A stretch of DNA of 64,000 bases, from contig WIDE01000008.1 in NCBI GenBank assembly GCA_015039315.1, positions 548,721 to 612,720 on the forward strand, read 5' to 3'. A program made the translations under genes and the position numbers. Of the stretch, positions 11,525 to 22,638 are shown piece by piece. The stretch is from Clavulina sp. PMI_390 (taxonomy: Eukaryota; Basidiomycota; Agaricomycetes; Cantharellales; Hydnaceae). The notes under the pieces were generated by a model, which was not told the origin of the DNA, searched no databases, and was given only the letters and a program-made list of their open reading frames with translations. Position 1 is the first letter of the stretch. Each line of letters opens with the position of its first letter.

Positions 11525-14500
11525 TCACGAGCTGCTCGCCAAGGCTGAGGCAGCGCCTAACCAATCAGTTGTGTCTCTCAGTGACTGCCTTGCACAAGGA
11601 AGTTGGTTCAATCGACCCATCATAGATCTGCCGGAGGTAATGATAATAAACAGATTAGGTACGAAGCAATGGAGCCTGCAAGAAATGAACAATTCTTTGG
11701 AACACTCACAAGAGGAACTCAGCCTCGATTTTGTAAGGATGCGCGTCTTTAGGCTGACCACGTTCTAATAACTCGCCGTAGTAGCGGATGTACACAGCAG
11801 TAGCTTTGACCCAGTACATCTGATAACCATAACGGGCAATTAACTTGACAGGCTTGTCAAAACGGAGGAGTAGGGGTACTCACCGAAACGGTATGAGTAA
11901 GCAAGTTCAGGTTGTAATCAACCTCCTGAAGCTTCCGAACTGTCCCTGCAACGTAGCTCGCCGCATCGAAAATCGCAAAAGCTGATGGGCAATCAGGTTT
12001 CACCACTTCCGCATGGGGATCATGAAGAAGAATGGCAGCACTGCAGGACAAAGAAAAGTTCCCGTTTAGTAAACCTGTTCTCTCAAGGAGGAAGCGTAAC
12101 TCTTGGGCGAAATACGCACGCGGCTGCTACAATATGAGCTGCATAGAGGTGGGCATCTACTCTTAGCTTGCCGCCGCCAGCTCTATCTGGTACGATGTAT
12201 TCTGCCCACTCTGACGCCAGGCTTGCTCGGAAGGACTTCACTTGGGTATCGAGCTTTATGAACTCTGCGTCACCCCTGGGATCCACGTATTGTAGCTCTC
12301 CACTCGTGGCCGGTAGTGGGTTTCCGTCCGGGCCAGTGGAGGCAGCCCCTTGCCTAGCTCGAGCCTGTTTCGCGATATTTCGCAAGAAACGAGTGTTGAA
12401 CCGAGTGATACGGCCAATGAGGATATATGCTTTGACATGGAGCGTCCAGCCGTCTGTTAGCGCCGGTTCATGCCGAGTGAAGAGGTCGGGGGAGTCAATA
12501 GTTTGCCGCATGCCAGCCACATGTCTCTAAAACATGAGGAACGTGGGGTGTGAGTTTGATGCGCTAGGAGGCATCTTCCGATAACGATGAGAGAACGCAC
12601 ACAGAGCTCAAAATCGTCCAGTCTCCCGGGTAAAGATTGACTGATATCTTCCTCTGCCAATGTACTTGGCCATGCGGTTGCTACTGCTTGTCTAAGAATC
12701 AATCAACCGTAAGCGTCTACTCTTGGAAGAAGGGCTGAGGTGTGTTCTTACTGGACATCGATCATGAATGCGAGCCAGAAGACTGAGCGTCGCAGTTCAA
12801 TATCATCGGGACCTCGCGGCGTAGAACCTGGGTGTAGTGCTCGGTCCCGCCACGAATCGATCAGGTGCCCGTAGTATGCGTCGTCATGGGCATCGTTTAT
12901 GCCTATGGGAAGCACTTGACGAACGGCTAGACCGGCAAGATTCCAGGTCTGCAGAAACGCCATCAAGCCACATACGTCAACAAGATAGTGAATGAATGAA
13001 ACAAGATCACGTACGTCGATCCATCTACCCATATAGGTAATTTAACAATAACGAGGCGGTGAGTAAAGCCCGAACAATCAAACGAACTGCTGCGCCAGCA
13101 GAGCCCAGTCAGGATACGCACTTGGTGTGGAGATACTATGGTGCAAAGTGAATGAGATGTCACAGCACAAAAGCGAAGAAGACCAAGAAAGAGCATGAAA
13201 GAACACTTACATTATACCAGCCGACAATGATAGTCGCTTGTACACACTCGAGGAGCCGCTTAGAATCACTTGCATCCGAATTCACGTTCTTCATTGATAA
13301 TGACGCATGGCTCGCTGCAAAGGGTCCCATGAGCTTCTCTCTCTGCTCATGATTATCAAGATCAGTCATTGCCAATATGTCCGGAGAGAACAGGTGCTGA
13401 ATTGTGGAGCTCCCAACAAATGTGGCAGCGAGAGCGCAGATGGCATGAAGTACGGAGGGCCCTGGAGCCTTGGGGAAGTCGTTCGTGCGAGAGAAAGATT
13501 CAGCGTGTGTTTTGGCAGGATCGTTGAATGAATAGGCCTGAGGCGAATTAGCTGGCGAGTAGGATGGTGACGTTCGAGCTTGAATGGCTCTTGTGAACTT
13601 TGCTCGATGGAGGATACGATGGGCAGATGGGATGCGCTCGAAGAATACATTGATGAAGTCGAGCAATAGACTTGGCGCCGGAAGGTCTGGAGGCCAATCT
13701 GGTGGGATGTAATGATTGGGTAGATGTTGACGACGGTAGTTCGAATCATCTACAGATCCTCGACGCCAGCTGTCAGCATGATAATCTGGGGTTGGATACC
13801 GGTTATGTGACGAATGGTAGGCCTGAGAAGAGAAGGTTAGCCCGTTGGGAGCAGACCTGTCATCCTGCGCTGAGGGTGAGAGTGATTGGCTTGATGTGCT
13901 CCTCGGAGGAAGGCTATCCACAGGAGAGGGATGTGACGAATAGCCCCCGTTGCTAGACGGGGGAAATGACCCGAAGTGACCTGGATGATTGCGTTGTGGT
14001 ATCAATGAATGGGACGCATGGGACACATTAGGCCCATCAAAGCCTAAGAAATCGGTCAGGGTCGCCTTGGAAGTAAGTGGGAAGATCAGAGAGATAATCT
14101 ACCGAGTCGCTGTGGGTGTGAGGCACGGGAAGACGCAGATACCGAGGGAAATGAGCTGGAACGGGTGGAGGGAGTATGAGGATCAAAGGATGTCGAGGGC
14201 TCAACAAATCGATCGTACTCGGGGTTGTAGGGCTGATTCCTAGGGGACTGCAAGCTGTGCGATTGGCCGCTAAATTGTGATGAGTTTGGAGGATCTAGGG
14301 GGATTGAATTGGATATAATCAGATACATCACACATGCGTAAGGCCGATAATGTCACTCACTGGCAAGCGGTCTGGGCATTTCTGGATAGGGTGGCCCGTC
14401 CATCTGTCGAGCATCAGGGGTAGGAGCCGAAATGGAAGGCGAGGAAGTTGCATGAGAGGGAGACGCTGATCGGGTTCGTGGACGCGGCGGTGGATTCGGA

Positions 14501-15160
14501 GATGTCTGGCGAGGGGTGAGAGAAGACGTGGAGGTTGATGGAAGGTCTGGAGGGTCGGAGATCGGCGTAGCGGTTGAGGCAGCTGGCGCAAGAGCAGAAG
14601 AATATCACGAAGCCTCATGAGAACGAAGAACACGGTGATTGGCCCTCGACATGCGCTGAACACAAACAACTCACATGCGGATTGACGCGGCCGATTCTGG
14701 CTTGCGTTCGAGGTCGCCACGCGGTTTCGCGCAGAGTTGACATTGTTTGAGTGGCCTTCATCGTAGGTGCAGGTTGGATGGGGATCAAATGGTTGATCAT
14801 TGACGGCCGCCTGAGCTATTACTGCAGCATGGGCCTTTTTGCAGCCAGTACATGGACGCTTGGCGTCACTGGGACATGCGGTTTCTTCGTTAGTCACTTG
14901 AGACGCTGATAGAGATATCCAATATGCACCATTTCTACACCAAAGGATATGAGCAAGCCACATCTACCCAGGAAGACACAGGAAGACTCACTAGCTTGCG
15001 TTTACGACATTGGTGACACTACAAAGTCGCGCAAATGTCGGGAGTCCACATCAAGAAGAGCGTGAACATTCTGGGACACATAATTCGCTGCCCGGAAACA
15101 CAAAAGGGTGAAGAGACTGACTGCTTGATTCCTACGCAGGTGGTTTTCGTCTTTCGGCAT
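11525..15160 (-). CDS. Zn(II)2Cys6 transcription factor with fungal-specific TF domain
   Basis: Fifteen exons: 15160-15122, 15018-14992, 14934-14930, 14868-14675, 14582-14361, 14294-14103, 14043-13211, 13135-13122, 13024-13015, 12948-12752, 12691-12601, 12526-12120, 12040-11884, 11819-11710, 11675-11525; about 882 aa. The N-terminus RRNQACHQCRKRKLKCDAK is assembled from four exons, one of only 5 nt, and gives C-x2-C-x6-C-x5-C-x2-C; the sixth Cys comes 23 residues later (PTCTYDE), an enlarged loop. A Ser/Pro-rich linker and the fungal TF regulatory domain follow (LLDFINVFFERIPSAHRILH; later LAGLAVRQV and RRSVFWLAFMID). The start is fixed by the first ATG after an in-frame stop; a TATA-like element GATATAAAATCG lies about 130 nt upstream. 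The last acceptor is uncertain: 11675 or 11627 both keep frame. A nuclear DNA-binding regulator; targets unknown. Confidence 0.88.
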
Positions 15161-16670
15161 TGCCGCACGCTGATTCCGGGTGGGCAATCGCGCCAGTTGG
15201 TCGGAAGCGTCGGGGAGGCGGAGGCAGAAGGCACACCTCCCACAGAAGTGTGACCAGCCACCGAGTCACGTCCAACTGTATTGCGATTTTATATCGCTAG
15301 CTTATCAGCCAAGGAAGGCGCTCATAGAAACCAGTGAAACCCCAAGCGAGGCGCATTCACCATCGTACTATTTTATCCTCGTGGAGTAAAAAACATTATA
15401 ACACGAGGGCAATTAATAATAGAGCGTTTGGATATGAAATCCTCCTGCCCATTCTCCGTGTTTCACCTTGGCCTCAGGGACTATCCGTGCCACACCTAAA
15501 TTGACACACAGGGCTCTTTCTTTTACAAAAAAAAGTATAGCGTGAAGGGATCCCGCATGGATCTTCGGACTCAATTTGAAAATCCAGGCCCCTTGCCAAC
15601 GTGACCCACAACCGGTGGTGCAGCCGACGCGAATTGGACGCAAGCAACAATAGCGCCTCCACCCAGCTCTAAAACGAAGCTACGTCGAATCAACGAATGG
15701 CTCCAATATGAGAAATTTCACTCCTTTGAACCATTAAGCTTCAGACTTTTTTGTCCTTGGAGAATCGAGATCCGGAACCACCGAAACGTTGAAGCCACTC
15801 CCAGATCTCTGGCGTAATTGCCCTCTCGCCCACACGCGATTGCCGAGGCAACTCTGTGATTTGCTCTGATGGACTCCTCCTGCAAAGCAAACTCTCGGTG
15901 CCCTGAGGCCGGGGAATCCAGATCCGCCGTGCTAGCCCGATGCTTGCCCGCGGACGACATGATGATGGCGAGTAGGGTGACGGGGTATCGGGGAATAAGT
16001 ATTCAGGACATAATACAGCTTACCATATTTTAGGTAACAGAGTGCTCGGTCTTTCGGACAATTCTGGCCTTTGAAGTGCAAGAAGGATCAAGCAGCCCCC
16101 CTTGTTCAGTTTCTAGGTCCCAACCTTAAGCCAAGTCTCAAAACAAATGGATTTAGGACGCCGAGAGTAACGGCTTCCAAAGGTATCGTGCATCTTAATA
16201 TCATAAACAGACGTGGTAGATCTTGCGCCCAAATATTCTCAACGATCAGTAGCCTGAGGACGGAGACTGACATCATTTCAAGCCAACGGGAATCGCTGAA
16301 TATGGGGAGAGAAAATAGTCCATGGACGCTGATTTTATTTAAGGGGTAGCAGGAACCGCAAAGCAAACTCAAGCTCAGTGACTGGGATTTACCAAAAAAG
16401 CGCGGGTAAGGCCATGACTAGCACATGGTAAGATAACGGCATTTCTCTAGGATATATGATATGAGGTTCGATGACTATCGGATGGTCCTGACTTATTCGA
16501 GAGACTGCTATCATAAGATGCGAGCTGGAAGATAGGTGGTGGGGTGGCAGAGAAGGCATGTTGTCACGCATACGTTACCCTCCTGTCACCGACAGGTCAC
16601 GCCACGAATTTGCCTGTGGCACCTGTCGTACATCATTGTTCCGCACCTGCCGAACGACAACCGGGCAACA
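15161..16670. other. Divergent intergenic region between TF and cullin-like gene
   Basis: Upstream of both neighbouring genes. It holds the TF TATA-like element (15286-15297, minus strand). An 80-codon minus-strand ORF (15960-15718) and other short ORFs show no motif and were not accepted as genes. Confidence 0.55.
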
Positions 16671-18095
16671 ATGGCGAGCCCTCCGAGCTCGATACCGCAT
16701 GCGTCGGGCTCAAATATGAGCTCGTTGCCCGCGGTGTGGGCCTATATCCTACCTGCTCTTGATCACATCATGCGCTCCGACCCCGACGCAGTTGAGGCTC
16801 CAGCACTGAGCACCAGCTATCACATGGGTGTCTACACTGTCGTTTACAATTTTGCTACGGCCTCTAAACCTGAGTCTAGCCAGCCACCCACCCCAGCCAT
16901 CGGGTCAGTCGCGAGCCTGAATCGGAGCCGTATGCTCATGGGCATGCCAGGCTTCGATGTTGGTAGCGGTCTCGATGACCCACTCGATGATCCCGATGAC
17001 GATCCCTATCCATCCAATGTCGGTGCGCTCACCCAGCACATCGCTACTTCGCAAAAGGACTGGTTTGCTGAGCGTGTCGAGTTCGTCAAGTCCATGGTTG
17101 GCTACGAGCTCTACGTCCATCTCGAGGACTACTTTCGCGGGGTTGCGCGCGACGTCCGATTGCGAGCCCCGGCAAACGACTCTGCTCTCCTACCATACTA
17201 TCTCTCTTCTTACGCCAGATTTTCGGATGCCTTAATTTGTGTCAATCGCTTGTTTGCCTATCTCAATCGTCATTTCGTCACACGCGCCGTCGACGAGGGC
17301 ATGGGCTGGGTATCCATGCAGGATGTATTCAAAGACAAACGTCCGTCGGCAAAAAAGTCCAAGAAGGACGTAGAACTTCTCGAGATGAAGAAGCGTGAGC
17401 AGCTCAAAACATGGGGCTTTGTCGGAGGCACCGAGGATCAGCGTCGTTACGCCGAGGCGTGCGCCGAAGCTGGAACTCCTATCGATCGAATTGTGCCCAT
17501 TTCCTCTCTCGCGCTGCGGTGTTGGCGAATCGAAGTTGTCGAACCTTTCCTCTCTGCTGGTGCTCCAAGAGCTGAGATCACGAATGGCTCTGAACCCCCA
17601 GCATACACTTCCATTATCTCTGCACCCTCTGATCTATCCGTCACATTTGAATCTACTCATATCTCTTCACCTTCATCCGTGGACCCCAATTCCCCTCCCA
17701 AATCTAAAAATGCGAAAAAGAACAAGAAGAAAAAAGAGAAAGCCAAGGAGAAGGGCAAACAAAAGGAAACTCCCTCAGATTTGGGGGAAGGGAGCAATGA
17801 TGCGGAGGAAGATGATGTATCTGCACAATCCCCGTCCAGTTTGCACCCTCCTTCCACCTCCAACGGGCATCACAAGCCCAAGACCGCGCCCCCTCCGATC
17901 CCTCCACCTCCTGCTCCTCCTGACCCTCGAGGGAGACTCAATCGAGTCGTTGGCGAACTCGTTCTTACAACGAGAGGACCTGCAGCTGCTTCGGCGCGTG
18001 AGAACGCCCAGAAACTCTCCAAGTCCCTCCGTACTTGTGGCGTGAAGCCTGAAAACATCATCAGGAAGCGTCTTGATAAATTCTTACATGGGTAG
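16671..18095 (+). CDS. Stand-alone cullin N-terminal-like protein without cullin C-terminal half
   Basis: Single exon, 474 aa, starting at MASPPSSIPHAS. Residues about 18-300 resemble the first cullin repeats (CUL1/Cdc53 type): W-x2-ILPALDHIM, then YHMGVYTVVYNFAT (cullin YMELYTHVYNY), LYVHLEDYF, LFAYLNRHFVTRAVDEG (cullin YLNRHWVRRE) and ISSLALRCWRIEVVEPFL (cullin LALVTWRDCLFRPL). These are the helices that bind the adaptor, Skp1/F-box in CUL1. After residue about 325 there is Ser-rich sequence, a Lys-rich run and a Pro-rich stretch, ending in a short helix RKRLDKFLHG. No cullin-homology domain, RING-binding site or neddylation site follows, and the stop is well defined. It could bind an adaptor without recruiting the RING protein, but that is inference. 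Confidence 0.75.
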   Translation: MASPPSSIPHASGSNMSSLPAVWAYILPALDHIMRSDPDAVEAPALSTSYHMGVYTVVYNFATASKPESSQPPTPAIGSVASLNRSRMLMGMPGFDVGSGLDDPLDDPDDDPYPSNVGALTQHIATSQKDWFAERVEFVKSMVGYELYVHLEDYFRGVARDVRLRAPANDSALLPYYLSSYARFSDALICVNRLFAYLNRHFVTRAVDEGMGWVSMQDVFKDKRPSAKKSKKDVELLEMKKREQLKTWGFVGGTEDQRRYAEACAEAGTPIDRIVPISSLALRCWRIEVVEPFLSAGAPRAEITNGSEPPAYTSIISAPSDLSVTFESTHISSPSSVDPNSPPKSKNAKKNKKKKEKAKEKGKQKETPSDLGEGSNDAEEDDVSAQSPSSLHPPSTSNGHHKPKTAPPPIPPPPAPPDPRGRLNRVVGELVLTTRGPAAASARENAQKLSKSLRTCGVKPENIIRKRLDKFLHG

Positions 18096-18415
18096 ATCTG
18101 CGCTAGTGGACCTCCCAAACTGTGCCCTCATACCCTGTGCGTTCTTGCGCGAATTTTCCTCATCTCGCCTGATCCTGCGCTTATTGCACCGCGATACCTC
18201 TTTCGTGACCCAAGATCTCATCATACCAGTAACACTATCTCTATTTATGCCTCTTCTCCTTAGCAGGCGTCATATTGTATAAGATGGAGTGTGGAGCTCA
18301 ATGTGCATACGATTGCAACATCTCACGGACTTGTCTGCTGTAGTATCTAACGAAAGTACACGGTGGAAAAAATAACATCATTTCATGGATACACGGTGAT
18401 AGTACATCAATATCA
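18096..18415. other. Convergent 3' intergenic region
   Basis: About 320 nt between the cullin-like stop and the KAE1 stop; nothing beyond likely 3' UTRs was seen. Confidence 0.5.
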
Positions 18416-20029
18416 TTATGCCCTCCACGCAACGTGGACTTCATCTGTGCGGTATCTAGTTGAGCATGAGTGAGTGGTACAACTCTAGCGAGCAGCAAGA
18501 ACGAGGTTTCGCATACCGTTGTGTGCACCAGGTATCTTCCATCGCGGTGCGCTGGCCCATCCGGAAGCCGAGGAGGCCAGCTTGAGCGATCATTATCCCA
18601 TTATCAATACAATACCTGATGCAAATGTCAAGGGTTTGTCAACACGAGAAGCGGCGGGATCAGGAACCAAACGTACCTCTCGTCCATGGGGAACACCTTG
18701 CCCCCTCTTTCCTCAACCATCGTTTGCATCATCCCTTGTAATCTCTCATTACCTAGAAGACCGCACCGGACAATCAGAGACACAAACGCCGAAGATCTAC
18801 GGTGAAAAACTTACACCCAACTCCTCCCACAATCAGTACTTCTTTGCTCCCTACATGGGCCATCGCCCTCTCTGTGATTTCCACGAGCATCGCAAATACT
18901 GTCTCTTGGAGTGTCATGCAAAGGTCTCCTGGAGTGTATCCGTCTTCCGGGAGAGGCTCTCCGGCCTTGGAGAACGGCTGGAATCGTTTCGCGTCAGCGA
19001 CATACGACTCCATGGACGTGAGCACGCCCGAGAGGTTAATATCCATTCCCTTCGTGGCGTATGGAAGGGGGAGGACACGGGATCCCCTTCAACGACAAAT
19101 CGGCAATACGTGAAAAGCGGAAATATGTGTCTCAGTACTTCTGCGGCAGGCTTCCTATCAAGAACTGAAGATCGAAGTTAGCTTACTTCTTAGCCTCTTG
19201 CTCGATATTATATCCCGGTGCGGGCTCGTTCGGCAGCCCCACTACCCGCGCGAATCGATCGAGGCAGTTACCAACGGCAATATCGAGCGTCTCACCGAAG
19301 ATCCTGTATCGCTGCCGAGAATAGGCAATCACTTGCGTGTTCCCGCCGCTGACGTAGAGTACGACGGGATTCTGCGCCTTGGTGATAGACCGTGCAATCT
19401 CGATATCTGAATTATCAGGGGAAGTTAAGGACAAAGGATGCAAAAGGAGTTAGAGGTAGAGTCATGGACCAAGTAGAGGCAAAACTTACGGCCAACACAG
19501 TGGTTTACTCCTACGAGCGGTTTGTTGTAGAGAAGAGATAATGTTCTCGCTACGATAGCCACCGATTGCAGTGGCGCACCCATTCCCGGCCCTGACGGTA
19601 GCCACAGAGAATAAAAGATAGCATAGAGAGCCCACATACATAAGTTATCACGCCGCATGGAAGTCCAAGCCGGTATACCAAGGCTAAAACCAGCTATCAA
19701 GAAGGTAATGAAACTTAGGAAAAGGCACCTTTGGTAAAGCATATACAGTCTAGATCCTGCATCTTTACCCCCGCTTTCTCAGCCGCATCCCGAATCACCT
19801 TGAGCGCCCACTCTCTATGATGTAACGAGGTATCCCGCGGGAGAAATCCTTCCCCGGGAGGAGGGTTGTATGTATGTCGCACATTTGACAGGATCGAGAC
19901 GGTGCCGTCGGTCGAATGCTGTACGATCCCAGCACCAAATTTGTTTGCGCTGCCCTCAAGACCAAGCGCAAGGATATTCTTAGACGGATTTGTGAGCGGA
20001 GAAGGGCGGGGGCGTAGCCGTCTTGGCAT
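18416..20029 (-). CDS. KAE1: tRNA N6-adenosine threonylcarbamoyltransferase (KEOPS subunit Kae1/OSGEP)
   Basis: Seven exons: 20029-19729, 19591-19490, 19406-19187, 19086-18815, 18752-18677, 18615-18517, 18455-18416; 369 aa, normal length for Kae1. ASKHA-fold signatures are complete: [11 protein letters not shown] at the N-terminus, [10 protein letters not shown], the metal-binding NHCVGHIE (H-x3-H, the second His created by splicing), [23 protein letters not shown] and the C-terminal [13 protein letters not shown]. The enzyme transfers threonylcarbamoyl to A37 of ANN-decoding tRNAs within the cytosolic/nuclear KEOPS complex (with Bud32, Cgi121, Pcc1, Gon7). The start at 20029 gives a short basic extension before the conserved [11 protein letters not shown]. 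It reads towards the cullin-like gene and shares no promoter with it. Confidence 0.97.
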
Positions 20030-20603
20030 TTTTGGACTTTTATTGTTGGCTTAGCTATCACACAACGAGACGATCGTGAGGGATGAATTAGTGTAGCCAA
20101 ACAAGCCCCGCGATGGGGTTGAGTCACACAATCGTTCACAGTTTTATACACTTCCAATTACTACAAGTTTTATTTGCAAGAAAAAGAGTCTCTCTTAAGG
20201 AGCCAACGGGGATATTGGTGAGGTATAAACGGTGGATGCGTTCTACTATGATGACTGTCCGTCGGACAGACTACAAAGAGCAAAGCGAGTATGCTAAGGG
20301 CGTACGTAGACAACAGACAAAGTGGATCGTGCGATAGAGAAGTAAATGAAACGGATATCGAGCGATGAATAGGCGTGGATCAACATGGGAGGCGAAGCAA
20401 CATTCAGCACAGATCCATCGGAGAAAGCAGTCACAATGAACAGCACAAAACAAGACGTGGAGTCAAAGCGACAGAAAGCTATATATGGGAAAAGGAAGCG
20501 AGAGAGAAAAGGTAAAAAGAATAAGAATGAGAAAATGGAACAACAATTAGAAGTGGGGAAAGCATCACGACCTTCGTGCCCGGAAAAGAATGTAAGAAAT
20601 AGC
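20030..20603. other. Intergenic region between KAE1 and importin alpha
   Basis: KAE1 upstream region and importin alpha 3' flank, both minus strand. No motif-bearing ORF; the sequence nearest importin alpha is A-rich on the plus strand. Confidence 0.5.
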
Positions 20604-22443
20604 TTAGCTGCCGAACGAGAAGCCACCTTGGGGAGCAGCGACGTCGGATTGGAACTAAATGGAGCATAAAAGGAAGGAACCCGTCAAAACAAAAAACAAA
20701 AAACACAAAGGGACGTACAGCAAAGCCACCGCTAGCATCCACTTGTGGTGCATTGATTGCCACATTCTCCTCCTCGTCATCATCAGGGAAGTATTTGTCC
20801 ATGATGTAGAACGCCTTCTTGTAGATCTCCAAGTTGTCGTGATGCTGGAGCTGGTGAATGGTGATCATGCCACCCGCCTCCTCCACAAAGTTGGCATACA
20901 CATTAACGGCACCTGCACCTCCGCTCTCCTTGTCCATCTCACCAATTTTAAGGATGTTGTCAAGCCCATCCAACGCTACCTGGATAATCTTGTTATCCAT
21001 CATCTGCAGCAGGTCACACAGAGGCTTGATGCATCCTTGCGAGACCAGGTAGCGAATCTGGCTAGGCTCCAGCAGTCCACCAGATGTGGCGTTTGAGATG
21101 GCCCAGCATGCCTCCTTCTTGGTCTTGAAGTCGGCATTTTGGAGGATGTTGATGAGGGGAGGAATGATGTTGGCATCGATGACGGCTTGAATCTGCTGTG
21201 GCGAACCGGCAGTGATGTTCGAGATGGTCCAGCACGCCTCCTTGCGGATGGGGTCTTTTGGTGACGAGAGGAGGGAAAGGAGGGCAGGGAGGGCGCCAGA
21301 AGCAATGACGACTTGGGTTTGCAGGTCATCGCCGGTGACGATGTTGCCCACGGAGCGGAGTGCGGGAGTTTGGACGGAGGTAGAAGGATGTAGAAGCAGA
21401 TCGACGAGGCGACGGCAGACTCCTGACTCGATGACAGCTTGAATCTTGTCATTCGAACCATCGGAGAGATATGAGATGGCCCAGCAGGCGTCGATCAACA
21501 CTTCGTCGTCCATTGAGTAGATGAGCTTGGTTAGTACACCAAGCGCGGGCGAAATCTATATAATAGAATAGTTAATAATTGCTCGCAATGAAATAGATTT
21601 GCATGAAATCACTTACGAGTTCCCATGCAGGTTGAGGGTTTTTGCCTCGGCAAAAGTTGCTAAGGGTCCAAGTGGCGTTCCTCAGCATACTGAGCTTGGG
21701 ATTCTCACTCAGGAGATTCAGCAACGGCCTCAAGGCGCCCGACTGCAGCACCTGGTCACGGCACCGAGGGCTGTCACCAGCGATATTTCCAAGCGCCCAG
21801 ACGGCTTGCTCGCGGACATCGAGGACAGGAGAAGAGAGGAGGCCAATGAACTTGGGGATCGAGCCAGCATCGATCACGAACTGGGTGTGCTCCGCCGTCC
21901 CTGAAGCGATGTTAGTCAAAGCCCATGCTGCCTCGAACTGTAAAGAGAGCGTTAGAGTGGTTTGGAAAGAGAAAAGCTGACTCGATCGCACCTGGAGCAT
22001 GGAGTGACCACTCTCCAAGAACTGGACAAAGCGAGGGATGACGCCGCACTCGATGACCTTTTCGATGGGTGGGTTTTTCTCCTTGGAGAGGAGCTTGCGG
22101 AAGCGCGTTGTGGCGTCGAGCTGGCGCTCAGGGTCGTCTGAGAAGACCCCACCGACCATGTCGCCCGCCGTCTGGGGGTCCCAGCCCGCGCCGACGAGAT
22201 CGTCGTCGTCCGAGTCAGCATCGTTTGCGAAAGTATTCAGGTTGCGTCGCTTTGCGATGTTCTCATCACGCTTGGCGCGACGAATTTCGACCGTCTGCTC
22301 TTCACGGCGACGGCGCAGGTCGTCCTGCTTGAGGCCTCCCTTGTTTTTGTACGCTGCGACAGGCAAGAAAATCGGGAAATTCAGTGAGATCGGACGACGA
22401 TCGGGTGGTTATGTGAGCACTCACCATCCTTGCGATGCTGCAT
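20604..22443 (-). CDS. SRP1: Importin subunit alpha (karyopherin alpha)
   Basis: Five exons: 22443-22425, 22353-21992, 21937-21617, 21555-20719, 20654-20604; 529 aa, the usual length. The first exon is only 19 nt and encodes MQHRKD. The N-terminal importin-beta-binding domain is basic ([18 protein letters not shown]). About ten armadillo repeats follow, with the NLS-binding W-x3-N pattern repeated: [49 protein letters not shown] and [10 protein letters not shown]. The C-terminus ends with a Gly/Phe tail, QGGFSFGS. It carries classical NLS cargo to importin beta for transport through nuclear pores. The gene is divergent from LSM5 across 195 nt. Confidence 0.98.
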
Positions 22444-22638
22444 GGTCCTACTTGAGCCCTCCATGTGGTTCGGAAAAGGAAGTTGATTTGGATTGTTGCG
22501 ACTTTGGGATGGAAGTAAGAGGCGCGAGCCAAATCACACCCAAATACATTGCGGCAAGTCCCGCTTGCGTCTTCAAGTACGTTGGGCCCACGTTTCGCAT
22601 CATTGCGCTTAATCTGATCTACTAGCATCATAATAGAC
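22444..22638. promoter_or_regulatory. Bidirectional promoter, importin alpha / LSM5
   Basis: Only 195 nt separate the two start codons, so both core promoters and 5' UTRs must overlap here. No strong TATA was seen. Confidence 0.7.

Noticed and set aside
14861..14991. Direct splice of TF exon 2 to the GAAG acceptor, with C-PSDAKRP-C as the second half-cluster
   Set aside because: It needs one extra base from exon 2 that no canonical donor provides; the micro-exon model fits frame, spacing and splice sites better.
15718..15960. 80-codon minus-strand ORF (MSSAGKHRASTADL)
   Set aside because: No family motif, no convincing splice extension and it sits in a promoter region; not enough to call a gene.
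22038..22625. 195-codon plus-strand ORF opposite importin alpha
   Set aside because: Antisense shadow of the IBB/armadillo exon, low-complexity Ser/Arg translation.
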